Source: Malonomonas rubra DSM 5091
GTDB lineage: Bacteria; Desulfobacterota; Desulfuromonadia; Desulfuromonadales; Geopsychrobacteraceae
DNA length: 64,000 nt
Direction of reading: 5' to 3'
Assembly: GCF_900142125.1 (NCBI RefSeq)
Contig: NZ_FQZT01000001.1
Span: 62,001 to 126,000, forward strand
Shown here: one piece after another, positions 1-8,604 of the stretch
Layout: the number at the start of each line of letters is the position of its first letter
How positions within the stretch are numbered: position 1 is the first letter of the stretch
The notes under the pieces: model-generated
Database searches by the model: none
The model's input: only the letters and a program-made list of their open reading frames with translations
Told to the model about the DNA's origin: nothing
Translations under genes and position numbers: made by a program

Positions 1-321
1 GAGTGTATCGACAAACAGCTGCTGTTTCCATTTCAACTGTTCAGCATAAGGGAGCTGTTGCCACTGGCAGCCACCACATTCATCGGCAACCGGGCAGGGA
101 GGAGTACGGCGTAGAGGAGAAGGTTGCAGCAGCTCTGCAACCTCACCTTCTGCGTAGTTTTTCTTTATTTTTGTCAGTCGACAGCGAACGCGATCTCCAG
201 GGAAGGCTCCGGCAACAAAAACGACCCGACCATCCGTACGAGCAATTCCTTTACCGCCGTTGGCCAGCGCCTCAATTTTCAGAGGCCCGATCAATTTTTC
301 TTTCGGCTGCTGCTTTGACAA
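1..321 (-). CDS. rlmD: 23S rRNA (uracil-5-)-methyltransferase, RlmD/RumA type, N-terminal part only
   Basis: The N-terminal 107 codons lie here and the gene runs off the window at position 1. The translation has a TRAM-like beta-barrel start (residues about 8-60) followed by the iron-sulfur cysteine cluster CPVADECGGCQW, typical of SAM-dependent uracil-C5 RNA methyltransferases (TrmA/RlmC/RlmD). No in-frame ATG exists upstream. I take the TTG at 319-321 because an AAAGGA ribosome site sits 7 bases before it. It begins 11 bases after the lysA stop, so it is probably the third gene of lrp-lysA-rlmD. Family is clear; RlmD versus RlmC cannot be settled without the C-terminal part. Confidence 0.85.
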   Translation of the reverse strand, partial: MSKQQPKEKLIGPLKIEALANGGKGIARTDGRVVFVAGAFPGDRVRCRLTKIKKNYAEGEVAELLQPSPLRRTPPCPVADECGGCQWQQLPYAEQLKWKQQLFVDTL

Positions 322-332
322 AAACCTGTCCT

Positions 333-1595
333 TTACTTTGGAGCCATTTCGTCAGCGTCAAACTTCAACGTTGCAAAATAGTCGTCCACAGTTTCAGCAC
401 GGCGGATCAGTTCAACACTGCCATCTGCCTTCAACAGCAGCTCCTTTGGACGCAGACGACCGTTATACTGGAACCCCATGGCATGCCCATGAGCACCACT
501 ATCATGAATAACGACCAGATCCCCTTCATCGATCTGCGGCAGCTCACGCTGAACCGCGAATTTGTCGTTGTTCTCGCAGAGCGAACCGACGACATCGTAG
601 ATTTCTGTCTTTTCCTGTCCTTCTTTACCAACGACATCGATGTGATGGTACGCTTCGTACAAGGCTGGCCGCATCAACGACGACATACAGGCATCAAGGC
701 CAACATACTTGCGGTAGGTCTCTTTCTGGTTGATGGCCGTAGTCACCAGGCAACCGTGCGGCCCGGTCATGAAACGGCCACTCTCCATGTACATCCGAGG
801 CGCATAGCCATGCTTTGACTTGAACGCATCGAACTGCGCAGCGATTTCTGTCGCCATGGTTTCAATATCGAGGGCATTCTGCTCCGGCTTATACGGAATT
901 CCAAAGCCGCCTCCAATGTTGACAAACTCGAAACGGATACCCAGTTCAGCTTCGACCAGCTCGGCAATTTCCAGGACCATCCGCGCGGTCTCGACCATAT
1001 AGGTATAGTCAAGCTCGTTGGAAGCAACCATGGTATGCAGTCCGAAACGTTTGGCGCCTTTTTCTTGTGCTTTCCGATAAGCCTCAATGACTTGGTCGTG
1101 TGTGACACCATACTTGGCTTCTACCGGGTTGCCGATTATGACATTACCAGTGCGACGTGGGCCAGGGTTATAACGGAAACAGATCAGCTCCGGGAACTCA
1201 GGAACTTTGTCGATCAGGGAGATATCGTCAAGATTCAACACACAACCACCTTCGGCGGCAGCGGCAGCGAACTCAACCGGGTCGGTATTGTTCGAAGTGA
1301 ACATGATATCTTCACCCTTAGCACCCAGCTGACGGCTGAGGATCAGTTCCGGGATCGAACTGCAGTCGGCACCGAAACCCATATCGAACATCAGCGCAAG
1401 AATTTTCGGGTTCGGCAGAGCTTTAACCGCATAATATTCACGGAAGCCGTCGATACCGGAAAACACCTGCTTCAGCTTCTCTCCAGTTTCGCGGATACCA
1501 ACTTCGTCATAAATATGAAACGGGGTACCGTAGTGCTCAGCGATCTGGTCGACGACGGGAAAAAGGCGGTCTTTGAAAGATTGTGACATGGGCAT
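333..1595 (-). CDS. lysA: Diaminopimelate decarboxylase (fold-type III PLP enzyme)
   Basis: Catalyses decarboxylation of meso-diaminopimelate to lysine in the cytoplasm. Residue K58 in YYAVKALPNP is the expected PLP lysine; a glycine loop (IGGGFGIPY) lies near residue 225 and the C-terminal MRPALYEAYHHI matches the substrate-side motif of LysA-type enzymes. At 420 residues it is normal length. The usual EPGR phosphate-binding motif reads ESGRF here, a small departure. The start at 1595 has AGGAG 7 bases upstream. It follows an Lrp regulator by 20 bases, suggesting amino-acid-responsive co-regulation. Ornithine/arginine decarboxylases share the fold, so LysA is the best but not the only reading. 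Confidence 0.87.
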   Translation of the reverse strand: MPMSQSFKDRLFPVVDQIAEHYGTPFHIYDEVGIRETGEKLKQVFSGIDGFREYYAVKALPNPKILALMFDMGFGADCSSIPELILSRQLGAKGEDIMFTSNNTDPVEFAAAAAEGGCVLNLDDISLIDKVPEFPELICFRYNPGPRRTGNVIIGNPVEAKYGVTHDQVIEAYRKAQEKGAKRFGLHTMVASNELDYTYMVETARMVLEIAELVEAELGIRFEFVNIGGGFGIPYKPEQNALDIETMATEIAAQFDAFKSKHGYAPRMYMESGRFMTGPHGCLVTTAINQKETYRKYVGLDACMSSLMRPALYEAYHHIDVVGKEGQEKTEIYDVVGSLCENNDKFAVQRELPQIDEGDLVVIHDSGAHGHAMGFQYNGRLRPKELLLKADGSVELIRRAETVDDYFATLKFDADEMAPK

Positions 1596-1615
1596 GGCAT
1601 AACTCCTGTAAATAA

Positions 1616-2083
1616 TTAACGATTCAGATCTATTTTTCTGGTTTCTTTGATTGTGTTGAGCACAATGCTGGTGCGGGTCGATTCAACACCGTCCAGCATC
1701 ATCAGTTCATCTCGCAAAATGGTTCCCAGTTCAACATTGTCAGCGACCCGTAATTTAAGCAGGTAGCCATCCTCTCCAGCAACCTGATGCACTTCTTGCA
1801 CTCCGGTCACCTCGGTCAACTTGGCAGCCAAGGCCCCGTTCGCATGCGGCAACACACGAATGTGAACAAAAGCGGCCAGCCCCTGGTCGAACTCAACAGG
1901 ATTCAAGCGGACCTCGTATCCTTCGATAAATCCGCGATCTTCTAACTTGCGGATACGTTCGAGGACGGCAGACGGTGCCATACCGACCTGACGAGCCACC
2001 TCAGCGTTAGGAACTCGCGCCTTCTCCTGAAGAATCTCCAGAATACTATGGTCTATTTCGTCGATCGTTCTCTCGTTCTTCAT
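1616..2083 (-). CDS. Lrp/AsnC-family transcriptional regulator
   Basis: A 155-residue protein with an N-terminal winged HTH (residues about 8-60, including AEVARQVGMAPSAVLERIRKL) and a C-terminal RAM/AsnC ligand domain with the G-V-x-E pattern (VTGVQEVHQVAGEDGYLL). Family members form octamers that bind amino acids and regulate amino-acid metabolism. It is the first gene of a tight group with lysA and the rRNA methyltransferase, so lysine or a related amino acid is a plausible effector; that is inference from position only. Confidence 0.9.
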   Translation of the reverse strand: MKNERTIDEIDHSILEILQEKARVPNAEVARQVGMAPSAVLERIRKLEDRGFIEGYEVRLNPVEFDQGLAAFVHIRVLPHANGALAAKLTEVTGVQEVHQVAGEDGYLLKLRVADNVELGTILRDELMMLDGVESTRTSIVLNTIKETRKIDLNR

Positions 2084-2158
2084 AGCTTCAGAATATAATT
2101 CTGTACCAAGCAGAAAGTCAACCCTTACAGTTAACTTTATTGGTGAAATTTCTGCGCA

Positions 2159-2803
2159 TCAATGAGTTTGATCGAGACGGATACTTTGCTCCTGAAGCAG
2201 GATAGCTGCAGGCAATAGAAATTCAGGGGAGAGAGTGATCGCTGAAGGAGAAAGTTCAAGACACCAATCACGCAGAATCCCTTTAAGGATTCCTCTACGC
2301 AATCGGTTTAAAAATCCACTTTTTTCAGGTTCAGGTTGCTGTTCACGGGCGCGTCGATCAAAACGACCGAGCAAGTTATCGCCAGCCAAAAGTGCGTATT
2401 CACCGCACCATCCGCCCAGGATATCCTCGATGAATTGCTCTTTAATTTTACGAGGGTCAACAATGCTGTAAAGCTGCTGATCAGCATCATCACAGACACG
2501 TATACCACGAGTTGTTTTCAAATGCAGAGTTGCCAGTTTGGCACCATCGTCACCCTGAAAAACAAAAAAAGTTAAATTCAGAAATTTACGTTTAGGACGC
2601 AGACTGAAAACAACCTTCTGATCATTATCAGGACGATAGAATTTCGTCGTACCACCCAAACAGCTACCAACTACGTGGACTCGATAAAGCAAACTGTCGT
2701 TGCGAGCATAAATTTCATACCAACTGGTTTCCCCTTTGAGCAGACGGTTATCGATGACCTGAACTTTTTTAAAGCGGTAGAAATCAGACACAACGAGTAC
2801 CAA
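2159..2803 (-). CDS. Hypothetical protein, possibly LURP/tubby-like fold
   Basis: 214 residues, not confidently recognised. The N-terminal two thirds is a series of short beta-type segments (VQVIDNRLLKGETSWYEIYA, LYRVHVVGSCLGGTT, KRKFLNLTFFVFQGDDGAKL) reminiscent of scramblase/LURP-one beta-barrels. No signal peptide or membrane span is evident. It lies 4 bases after the Na/Ca exchanger stop. The annotated TTG start has no clear ribosome site; the GTG at 2791 is an alternative. The gene is real by length, codon phase and operon context; the function is unknown. Confidence 0.6.
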   Translation of the reverse strand: MVLVVSDFYRFKKVQVIDNRLLKGETSWYEIYARNDSLLYRVHVVGSCLGGTTKFYRPDNDQKVVFSLRPKRKFLNLTFFVFQGDDGAKLATLHLKTTRGIRVCDDADQQLYSIVDPRKIKEQFIEDILGGWCGEYALLAGDNLLGRFDRRAREQQPEPEKSGFLNRLRRGILKGILRDWCLELSPSAITLSPEFLLPAAILLQEQSIRLDQTH

Positions 2804-2807
2804 GCGT

Positions 2808-3791
2808 TTAAACGGCTGCCAACACCTGAGAAACCAGATAGGCGTTGTAGCTAAGGTAAATTACCAACAACCCTGCCCCTTCAAGTCGATTGATACGACC
2901 GCCACTGCCGCGAATGCCGATACCAAAAACCAGCAGCGCAACGGTCAAACCTCCCATAACAGTACAGTCCCGCCAGAGCACGATCGAGTCGACCGGCATT
3001 GGATGAATCGCTCCGGCAATGCCGACAACCGCCAAGGTGTTAAACAGGTTTGAGCCCAAAACGTTGCCAAGCGCCAGGTCGTGTTCGCCTTTACGCGTTG
3101 CAGCCAGGGCCGATGCCAACTCTGGCAAGGAGGTGCCGATAGCAACCACCGTCAAACCGATAATCAGGTCGCTGACACCGAAAGCGCGAGCAATCTCAAC
3201 CGCCCCCCAAACCAGAATTCTCGAACTGACCACCAACAGCAGCATACCGAAGACTGTCCAGAACAGCGCTTTTCTCAACGGCATCGGCTCAACATCGACA
3301 GTGACATCGACATCGGCTTCAAGACTGTCGTGCCGGCTACGCATACCCTGAAAAATTGACCAGCCCATCAAAACAAAGAAAACACCGAGCAAAACCCAGG
3401 CGTCCATCCGACTGATGAAGCCGTCAAACAATTGGCCGACTGCCAGCACGGTAATCAACAGCAGTATTGGCAACTCTTTACGCACAACCCTTGATGTCAC
3501 CGCAATCGGACTGAGCAGCGCCGTCAAGCCAAGAATTAAAGCGATGTTGGAAATGTTAGAACCGTAGGCATTGCCAAGAGCCAACCCGGGGTTTCCTTGA
3601 GCAGCAGAAAAGGCCGACACCACCATCTCTGGTGCCGAGGTTCCGAAGCCGATGATCACCATGCCGATGAGAAGTGTTGGCATTCCGGCATGCAGAGCAG
3701 TTGCCGCCGCACCATCAACAAAGCGATCGGCACTCCAGACCAACACAGCCAAGCCACCAAGAACCGCAATCGCTGCAAGAGTCAAACTCAT
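2808..3791 (-). CDS. Calcium/sodium antiporter (CaCA family, YrbG-like)
   Basis: An inner-membrane cation exchanger of 327 residues with about ten hydrophobic segments and the internal duplication of the family: the two alpha repeats read GFGTSAPEMVVSA (about residue 48) and AIGTSLPELASALAA (about residue 216), each followed by a GNxxGSN motif (GNAYGSNISNIA, GNVLGSNLFNTLA). These carry the conserved acidic and asparagine ligands for Ca2+/Na+. Length and architecture are complete. The downstream hypothetical protein follows after 4 bases and is probably co-transcribed. Confidence 0.92.
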   Translation of the reverse strand: MSLTLAAIAVLGGLAVLVWSADRFVDGAAATALHAGMPTLLIGMVIIGFGTSAPEMVVSAFSAAQGNPGLALGNAYGSNISNIALILGLTALLSPIAVTSRVVRKELPILLLITVLAVGQLFDGFISRMDAWVLLGVFFVLMGWSIFQGMRSRHDSLEADVDVTVDVEPMPLRKALFWTVFGMLLLVVSSRILVWGAVEIARAFGVSDLIIGLTVVAIGTSLPELASALAATRKGEHDLALGNVLGSNLFNTLAVVGIAGAIHPMPVDSIVLWRDCTVMGGLTVALLVFGIGIRGSGGRINRLEGAGLLVIYLSYNAYLVSQVLAAV

Positions 3792-3883
3792 AAAATATAT
3801 CCGTTTAAGATCCGTTTCAGTTCACAGAAAGGAAGAAATAGACACGTATTCAAGAACACTTGTCAAGCAAAACAGGAGAAGAC

Positions 3884-4615
3884 TCAGCTTGCTCCATCAG
3901 ATTGCCAGAAGCGCATCTGCAAGACATCACAAGCTGTCAGACAATCCCCGTACCCGGCTCCGGTATCAATGTTTATTTCTGTTTGACTGATATAGGGCTC
4001 ACTGACGGGAGTATGCCCGTGAACAACTATCTTATCCCATCCTTTGACCTTCTTCCATAAGGGCTTGCGCTGCCACAAGAAAGCCTCATTCTGACGCTTT
4101 TCCCCAGTTGGATCCTTCGGGTCAACCCCGGCATGTACGAAAAAATACTGCTGGTATTGCCAATAAAAAACGGTACTGCTGAAAAACTCCACATGCTCGG
4201 CAGGTATTCTTTGCAACGCTGCACAGGGGTCTTCCACAATATCTCCGCCATTGTACGCCTGCAGACTTTCCTGGCCCCCGCAGGACACAAAATAAAAGAC
4301 CGCGGAGGGTAAGCCGCGGCCTTTCAGCGCCATAAAGTCATCCAGAAAAGTGTTTCTCCCCGATTGTTTCCGGTCGGCTGCGACAACGGCATCGAGCAAC
4401 ATCTGTTCGTGGTTACCGCGCAGAAAAACGGTCTGCGGATAACGTTTCTGGAAATCGATCAGCCAATCAATCACTTCCGGCGTCTGCGGACCACGATCGA
4501 CGTAATCGCCAAGGAAAACCAACTGATCTTTATCGGTGGGAGCAACGTCCTCCATCAGGCTCTGCAGCATCTGATATTGACCATGGATATCCCCGACAGC
4601 GATCAATCGGCTCAT
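3884..4615 (-). CDS. PPP-family serine/threonine phosphatase / metallophosphoesterase
   Basis: 243 residues with all signature blocks of PPP phosphatases: GDIHG (residue 8), GDYVDRG (about 36), GNHE (about 67) and VVHGHTP (about 195), supplying the two-metal site. These cytoplasmic enzymes dephosphorylate proteins or, in the ApaH/PrpE branch, dinucleoside polyphosphates. The ATG lies one base after the stop of the small membrane protein upstream (TAGAATG), indicating translational coupling. Substrate cannot be read from sequence. Confidence 0.9.
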   Translation of the reverse strand: MSRLIAVGDIHGQYQMLQSLMEDVAPTDKDQLVFLGDYVDRGPQTPEVIDWLIDFQKRYPQTVFLRGNHEQMLLDAVVAADRKQSGRNTFLDDFMALKGRGLPSAVFYFVSCGGQESLQAYNGGDIVEDPCAALQRIPAEHVEFFSSTVFYWQYQQYFFVHAGVDPKDPTGEKRQNEAFLWQRKPLWKKVKGWDKIVVHGHTPVSEPYISQTEINIDTGAGYGDCLTACDVLQMRFWQSDGAS

Positions 4616-4616
4616 T

Positions 4617-4850
4617 CTATCCCCCGTCTTCCGGATGCTTTTTTGCAGGCAGCACCACTTTCAGCAACAAAAGAGCAACCGGTGCTCCGTGCATCAGGAG
4701 GTCAAAAATATCGATAGGCCGGACCAACTGTCCGGCCATCAACATGCGGACCTTTTCAACCAGATGAGGTTCCGGGACAAAAGGCGACAAACCGAGCAAC
4801 AGAGCCGCCGGCACCAGGAACGAATATGGAAGGCTACGGATAAAATCCAT
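4617..4850 (-). CDS. Small two-span membrane protein, unknown
   Basis: 77 residues with hydrophobic stretches at about 7-25 (PYSFLVPAALLLGLSPF) and 50-65 (HGAPVALLLLKVVLP), consistent with two short membrane helices. It is one base upstream of the PPP phosphatase and so likely co-translated. No family recognised; RND-type or integrase-type alternatives do not fit. It may act as a membrane partner of the phosphatase, but that is position-based only. Confidence 0.65.
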   Translation of the reverse strand: MDFIRSLPYSFLVPAALLLGLSPFVPEPHLVEKVRMLMAGQLVRPIDIFDLLMHGAPVALLLLKVVLPAKKHPEDGG

Positions 4851-4883
4851 CGATTGTTTAGATCCTCAACAAACAAACATCTA

Positions 4884-5384
4884 TCAATAAGATTTGCGAA
4901 AAACAGTTTTGTGACATTGTGGGCAAGGTGGAACCTTCACCGCGGACTTGAAATGCATCTGGCTACCGCACTCTTTGCACGTCAAAGTACCGGGGCTGGT
5001 CACCTCCCCGGTTTTTACTTCGAGGACCTGCTCAGACTTTCCTGCCAGCTCGTTAAAAAAAGCTGCCGCGTTGCCGAGAACTTTAGCGATACCACTCTGC
5101 AAGCCAGCAGTCACCCGGCGTGGGTCAACAACACTGAAAACCGAATCGCCTGCCTCCTGTGCTTTTTTGGCTGCTTCGTTGAGATCACGACGCACATAGC
5201 CGCTGATTTTATCTATCTGCTCACGCGTATATTCACCTCGTGCTGAAACTTCCTCTCCAGCTTTTTTCAGCGCTTCCTCTATATTTTTACGGCCGCCGTG
5301 CAGAAATTCATTCGCCTGTCCGGCCAGCTTCTGATAAAGGCCGACATCTTCATGGTCCGGCGTCTGCTGATTCTTTTCAGTCAT
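4884..5384 (-). CDS. Zinc-ribbon protein, YbeL/DUF1451-like
   Basis: 166 residues. The N-terminal ~115 residues are charged and helical (for example YQKLAGQANEFLHGGRKNI). The C-terminus carries a four-cysteine zinc ribbon, CKEC at about 136 and CPQC at about 153, near MHFKSAVKVPPC. This layout matches the YbeL/DUF1451 family of soluble zinc-ribbon proteins, whose role is poorly known. A TCCTCC-complement ribosome site precedes the start. It stands alone between the small membrane protein and the lipase. Confidence 0.75.
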   Translation of the reverse strand: MTEKNQQTPDHEDVGLYQKLAGQANEFLHGGRKNIEEALKKAGEEVSARGEYTREQIDKISGYVRRDLNEAAKKAQEAGDSVFSVVDPRRVTAGLQSGIAKVLGNAAAFFNELAGKSEQVLEVKTGEVTSPGTLTCKECGSQMHFKSAVKVPPCPQCHKTVFRKSY

Positions 5385-5429
5385 TTTCTCCTCCCCAGGT
5401 AAAATTACATACGAATTATGGATGAAAAG

Positions 5430-6518
5430 TCATATTTCTCGACGTGCGTTCGCGACTTCGACCAGCTTTTTACGATAGAGAAGCGAGCTATGACTTTTCA
5501 CCGGTGTAAAAATAGATGCTTTAAGATGTTTCCAGAACCATTGCATGCGATCCAGACCAGGAGGATTGAGCACCAATCGAGCTTCGTGAAAGCGTCCCCC
5601 TTGCACATCGGTTAAATATCGCAAGTCCCCATAATGACGATATCCGTTGAGTTTATCAAGCTCCTGCTCAAGCCATCGGAAAAGAGATTTAAGTGGTGCG
5701 ATACTGTCGAACACCCACGCCAGTCCCTTTACCAACCGAATCGCCAGTTGATTTGCTGCTCCCAGGGGAACACGCGGAACAATATCACTGGAATTAACCA
5801 CCCGGTAAACAGGGGTCTTGATGTCAAAAAAGAACTCGTAATCGCCGACCCGTGGGGCACCATAGGTGTAACAGGCACCATCGATGTTGCGAGCAAGGTA
5901 TTTGGTCGCCAGAAGAGCCAGCGCGCCACCGAGCGAGTGACCTGTGATAAACAAGGGCAGCAGATTGCCATCAGCATCGAGGCAGGCCTTTTTTTTCAAG
6001 GCTGAACGAATATCATCTTTGATCAGATCAAAAGCCTTATAGAAACCATTGTGTACCCGGTAGCCATCCTTTTGCTTTGGCACTGCATCAGCATCAGTCA
6101 ACCAGTCATTGATCTTTTTTTCTGTACCGCGGAACGCCAGCACCAGGTACGGATCCGTACCCGGCGAAATTCTTTTGCAGAGAAAACCCTGAGAAGTTGC
6201 CCGGTCGAAGTGAGCAATATACTGAAAACCGGCAATCTTGAGAATTTCCTTGAAAGCCGTCAGGTTTGCCCCCTTGTTGTGATAGAGCTTTTCGGCGAAA
6301 TCGGCGAGGAAACGTTCCAGGCTCTCGTCAGACTTGTTGGTTACGATTTTAGCAGCCTCAATGGCAGCCTCACTTAAAAGACCGTCGACGCCTTCAAACG
6401 GAAAATAAGCCAGTCCTGACATCTCACCCAATACATACGCCATCCGATCGCTGTACGCAGCTCGCTTAATCGGTGGTGACAAAAGCTTCTGATCTACAAA
6501 ATAAGTATTATCGCCCAT
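5430..6518 (-). CDS. Class 3 lipase family protein
   Basis: 362 residues with the alpha/beta-hydrolase nucleophile elbow GHSLGGALA (about residue 195) preceded by VLAFRGTEK, the oxyanion region typical of fungal-type class 3 lipases. The aspartate is probably in NSSDIVPRVP (about 258) and the histidine in the YRHYGD segment. There is no signal peptide, so it is presumably cytoplasmic. I choose the ATG at 6518 over the TTG one codon upstream because GGAG lies 7 bases before it. A catalytic activity on acylglycerols is inferred from family only. Confidence 0.85.
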   Translation of the reverse strand: MGDNTYFVDQKLLSPPIKRAAYSDRMAYVLGEMSGLAYFPFEGVDGLLSEAAIEAAKIVTNKSDESLERFLADFAEKLYHNKGANLTAFKEILKIAGFQYIAHFDRATSQGFLCKRISPGTDPYLVLAFRGTEKKINDWLTDADAVPKQKDGYRVHNGFYKAFDLIKDDIRSALKKKACLDADGNLLPLFITGHSLGGALALLATKYLARNIDGACYTYGAPRVGDYEFFFDIKTPVYRVVNSSDIVPRVPLGAANQLAIRLVKGLAWVFDSIAPLKSLFRWLEQELDKLNGYRHYGDLRYLTDVQGGRFHEARLVLNPPGLDRMQWFWKHLKASIFTPVKSHSSLLYRKKLVEVANARREI

Positions 6519-6576
6519 CAATTTCTCCCCGCGCTAAACAATTCCAAAGGCTTATCGAAAAAGCATTAATTCATTA

Positions 6577-6604
6577 ATTTTAGCACGCAGTTGATTGATG
6601 ACAA
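6577..6604 (-). promoter_or_regulatory. Possible sigma-70 promoter for the lipase gene
   Basis: Read on the minus strand, TTGTCA (6599-6604) and TAAAAT (6577-6582) are separated by 16 bases, 59 bases upstream of the lipase start. The match is moderate and untested. Confidence 0.45.
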
Positions 6605-6636
6605 GGAAGGATAAATCCGCCAAAGAAGAGAAAATA

Positions 6637-6667
6637 AAAAGCCGATCCCTTATCGGAATCGGCTTTT
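6637..6667 (-). terminator. Rho-independent terminator of tRNA-Pro
   Basis: A 10-bp perfect stem, AAAAGCCGAT with ATCGGCTTTT, around an 11-base loop, followed on the minus strand by a T-rich tail. It lies just downstream of tRNA-Pro. Confidence 0.85.
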
Positions 6668-6676
6668 AAACGCTGA

Positions 6677-6753
<77 letters not shown>

Positions 6754-6770
6754 TCAAATCAGCGTCGCGG

Positions 6771-6799
6771 ATTATGTTGTATTTGCCCCTGTCTGTCAA
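6771..6799 (-). promoter_or_regulatory. Sigma-70 promoter for tRNA-Pro
   Basis: On the minus strand TTGACA (6794-6799) is followed after exactly 17 bases by CATAAT (6771-6776), 17 bases before the tRNA 5' end. It is inserted just after the stop of the paaK gene. Confidence 0.85.
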
Positions 6800-6800
6800 G

Positions 6801-8123
6801 CTAGTTCTTGCGGTTGTCGAAAACCCGGCAGGCCTTCCCCTCGTGTCGAGTTATACTGGATGGTTCGACCAGTTTCACTTTTGCGCTCAGGCCAAGAGCC
6901 GATTGCAGTTTCTTTTCGGCGTTGACAACAAAGGCACGCTGCTGCTTCATTTCATCGAAGAAAATCTTCTCGTTAACTTCGACCAGAACTTCAAGCTTGT
7001 CCTGATTATTCTCCCGTTCGACAACCAACTGGTAATGCGGCTCACAGCCTTCAATCTGGAACAGCACCTCTTCAATCTGGGTCGGGAAGACATTGACCCC
7101 CTTGATAATCAGCATATCGTCGCTGCGGCCACGGGTCTTTTCCATTCTCGCGAAGGTCCGTCCACAGTCACAGGTCTCGTAATGCAGGCGGGTGATATCG
7201 CGGGTGCGGTAACGGATCATCGGGAAGGCCTGTTTGGTCAGGCTGGTCAGCACCAGTTCGCCAACAGAACCTTGCGGCAACACCTCACAGCTATCAGGGT
7301 CAATAATCTCGGCGATAAAGTGATCTTCCGCCAGATGCATGCCGGATTTACAGAGACACTCACCGGCAACCCCGGGTCCCATGATTTCCGACAACCCATA
7401 GTTGTCGGTCGCAATAAGGCCAAGACGTTTTTCGATTTCGGTCCGCATCTGCTCGCTCCAGGGCTCAGCACCAAACAGACCGACACGGAGCGCCAGCGAT
7501 TCCGGATCAATTCCCTGTTTTTCAAATCGATCGGCAATCGTCAGCGCATAAGACGGCGTGCAGACCAACGCTGAGGAACGGTAGTCCTGCATGATCATCA
7601 GCTGTTTGTCGGTATTGCCGCCAGAGATCGGGATAACCGATGCCCCTATCGCTTCGGATCCGTAATGGAGGCCGAAAGCACCGGTAAAAAGACCATAGCC
7701 GAAGGCGATATGAACGATATCTTCGTTGGTAACACCGGCTGCGGTCATGAAGCGGGCGACCAGTTCGGTCCAATTCGTCAGATCCTGTTTGGTGTAACCA
7801 ACAACCGTCGGTTTTCCCGTTGTACCGGAAGAGGAATGGATGCGTACGACATCGCGCATTGGTACGGCGAACATGCCGTAAGGATAGTTGAGCCGCAAGT
7901 CCTCTTTCGTAGTAAAAGGGAGCGAAGCAAGATCAGGCAGCTCCTTCAGGTCGCCTGGCTGAAAGCCGGTCTCTTTAAATTTACCCTGATAGCAGGAAAC
8001 ATTCTCCGCTACCCGCTGCAGAGTCTGTTGCAAACGCTGCAGTTGTAACTGCAATAATTGCTCACGCGGCATGCATTCGGCCGCCGCATTCCAGATGGCC
8101 GTTTGTGGGTCCATAAAGCTCAA
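6801..8123 (-). CDS. paaK: Phenylacetate-CoA ligase (second copy)
   Basis: 440 residues, ANL-superfamily adenylate-forming ligase. The AMP-binding P-loop [14 protein letters not shown] is near residue 95, [10 protein letters not shown] near 240 carries the aromatic/acidic nucleotide contact, and YRTRDITRL plus [16 protein letters not shown] mark the hinge to the C-terminal domain. It activates phenylacetate or an aryl acetate to its CoA thioester. It is the last gene of iorA-iorB-paaK-ACT-paaK and resembles the upstream copy throughout. In this setting it may run towards ATP formation from aryl-acetyl-CoA released by the Ior enzyme; direction is inference. Confidence 0.93.
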   Translation of the reverse strand: MSFMDPQTAIWNAAAECMPREQLLQLQLQRLQQTLQRVAENVSCYQGKFKETGFQPGDLKELPDLASLPFTTKEDLRLNYPYGMFAVPMRDVVRIHSSSGTTGKPTVVGYTKQDLTNWTELVARFMTAAGVTNEDIVHIAFGYGLFTGAFGLHYGSEAIGASVIPISGGNTDKQLMIMQDYRSSALVCTPSYALTIADRFEKQGIDPESLALRVGLFGAEPWSEQMRTEIEKRLGLIATDNYGLSEIMGPGVAGECLCKSGMHLAEDHFIAEIIDPDSCEVLPQGSVGELVLTSLTKQAFPMIRYRTRDITRLHYETCDCGRTFARMEKTRGRSDDMLIIKGVNVFPTQIEEVLFQIEGCEPHYQLVVERENNQDKLEVLVEVNEKIFFDEMKQQRAFVVNAEKKLQSALGLSAKVKLVEPSSITRHEGKACRVFDNRKN

Positions 8124-8156
8124 CTATCCAATCAAGTGTTTCTATTTAACTAACTG

Positions 8157-8588
8157 TTAGATCGAGGTTAGTTTCTTTCCTTCGATAATCTTGATATTGT
8201 TGTTTTTTAACACCTCAATGGCGGCATCAACATCATCGAAACGGAAAATGATAACGGCATTGTCACCGGAGCGCTCGACAAATGCGTACATATATTCAAC
8301 ATTGATATTGTTTTTGTCGAGGGTTTGCAGCAGCGAGGAAAGTCCACCCGGGCTATCCGGAACCTCAACACCGATGACCTCTGTTTTGCTGACAGTAAAG
8401 TTCTGCTCGCGCAACACTTTGAAAGCCAGATCGGTATCATTAACAATCAAACGCAGAATGCCGAAATCTGAAGTGTCGGCCAACGATAGCGCGCGGATAT
8501 TTACCCCGGCATCACCGAGAACGCCGGAGACCTCAGCCAGGCGGCCCGATTTGTTTTCAATAAAAATCGAAATTTGTTCAACTTTCAT
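8157..8588 (-). CDS. Tandem ACT-domain amino-acid-binding protein
   Basis: 143 residues made only of two ACT domains: the first begins [19 protein letters not shown] with G-x-L pattern, the second includes [19 protein letters not shown] (about residue 76). ACT domains bind amino acids allosterically. The gene sits between two paaK genes downstream of iorAB, an arrangement seen in anaerobes that use aromatic amino acids, so sensing of an aromatic amino acid or product is plausible. No DNA-binding or catalytic domain is present. Confidence 0.88.
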   Translation of the reverse strand: MKVEQISIFIENKSGRLAEVSGVLGDAGVNIRALSLADTSDFGILRLIVNDTDLAFKVLREQNFTVSKTEVIGVEVPDSPGGLSSLLQTLDKNNINVEYMYAFVERSGDNAVIIFRFDDVDAAIEVLKNNNIKIIEGKKLTSI

Positions 8589-8604
8589 TGTCAGTCCCCT
8601 TTTC

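Noticed and set aside
3-818. Long plus-strand frame of 271 codons at the window start
   Set aside because: It spans the antisense of the rlmD-like 5' part and of lysA; the minus-strand translations match conserved families, this one matches nothing.
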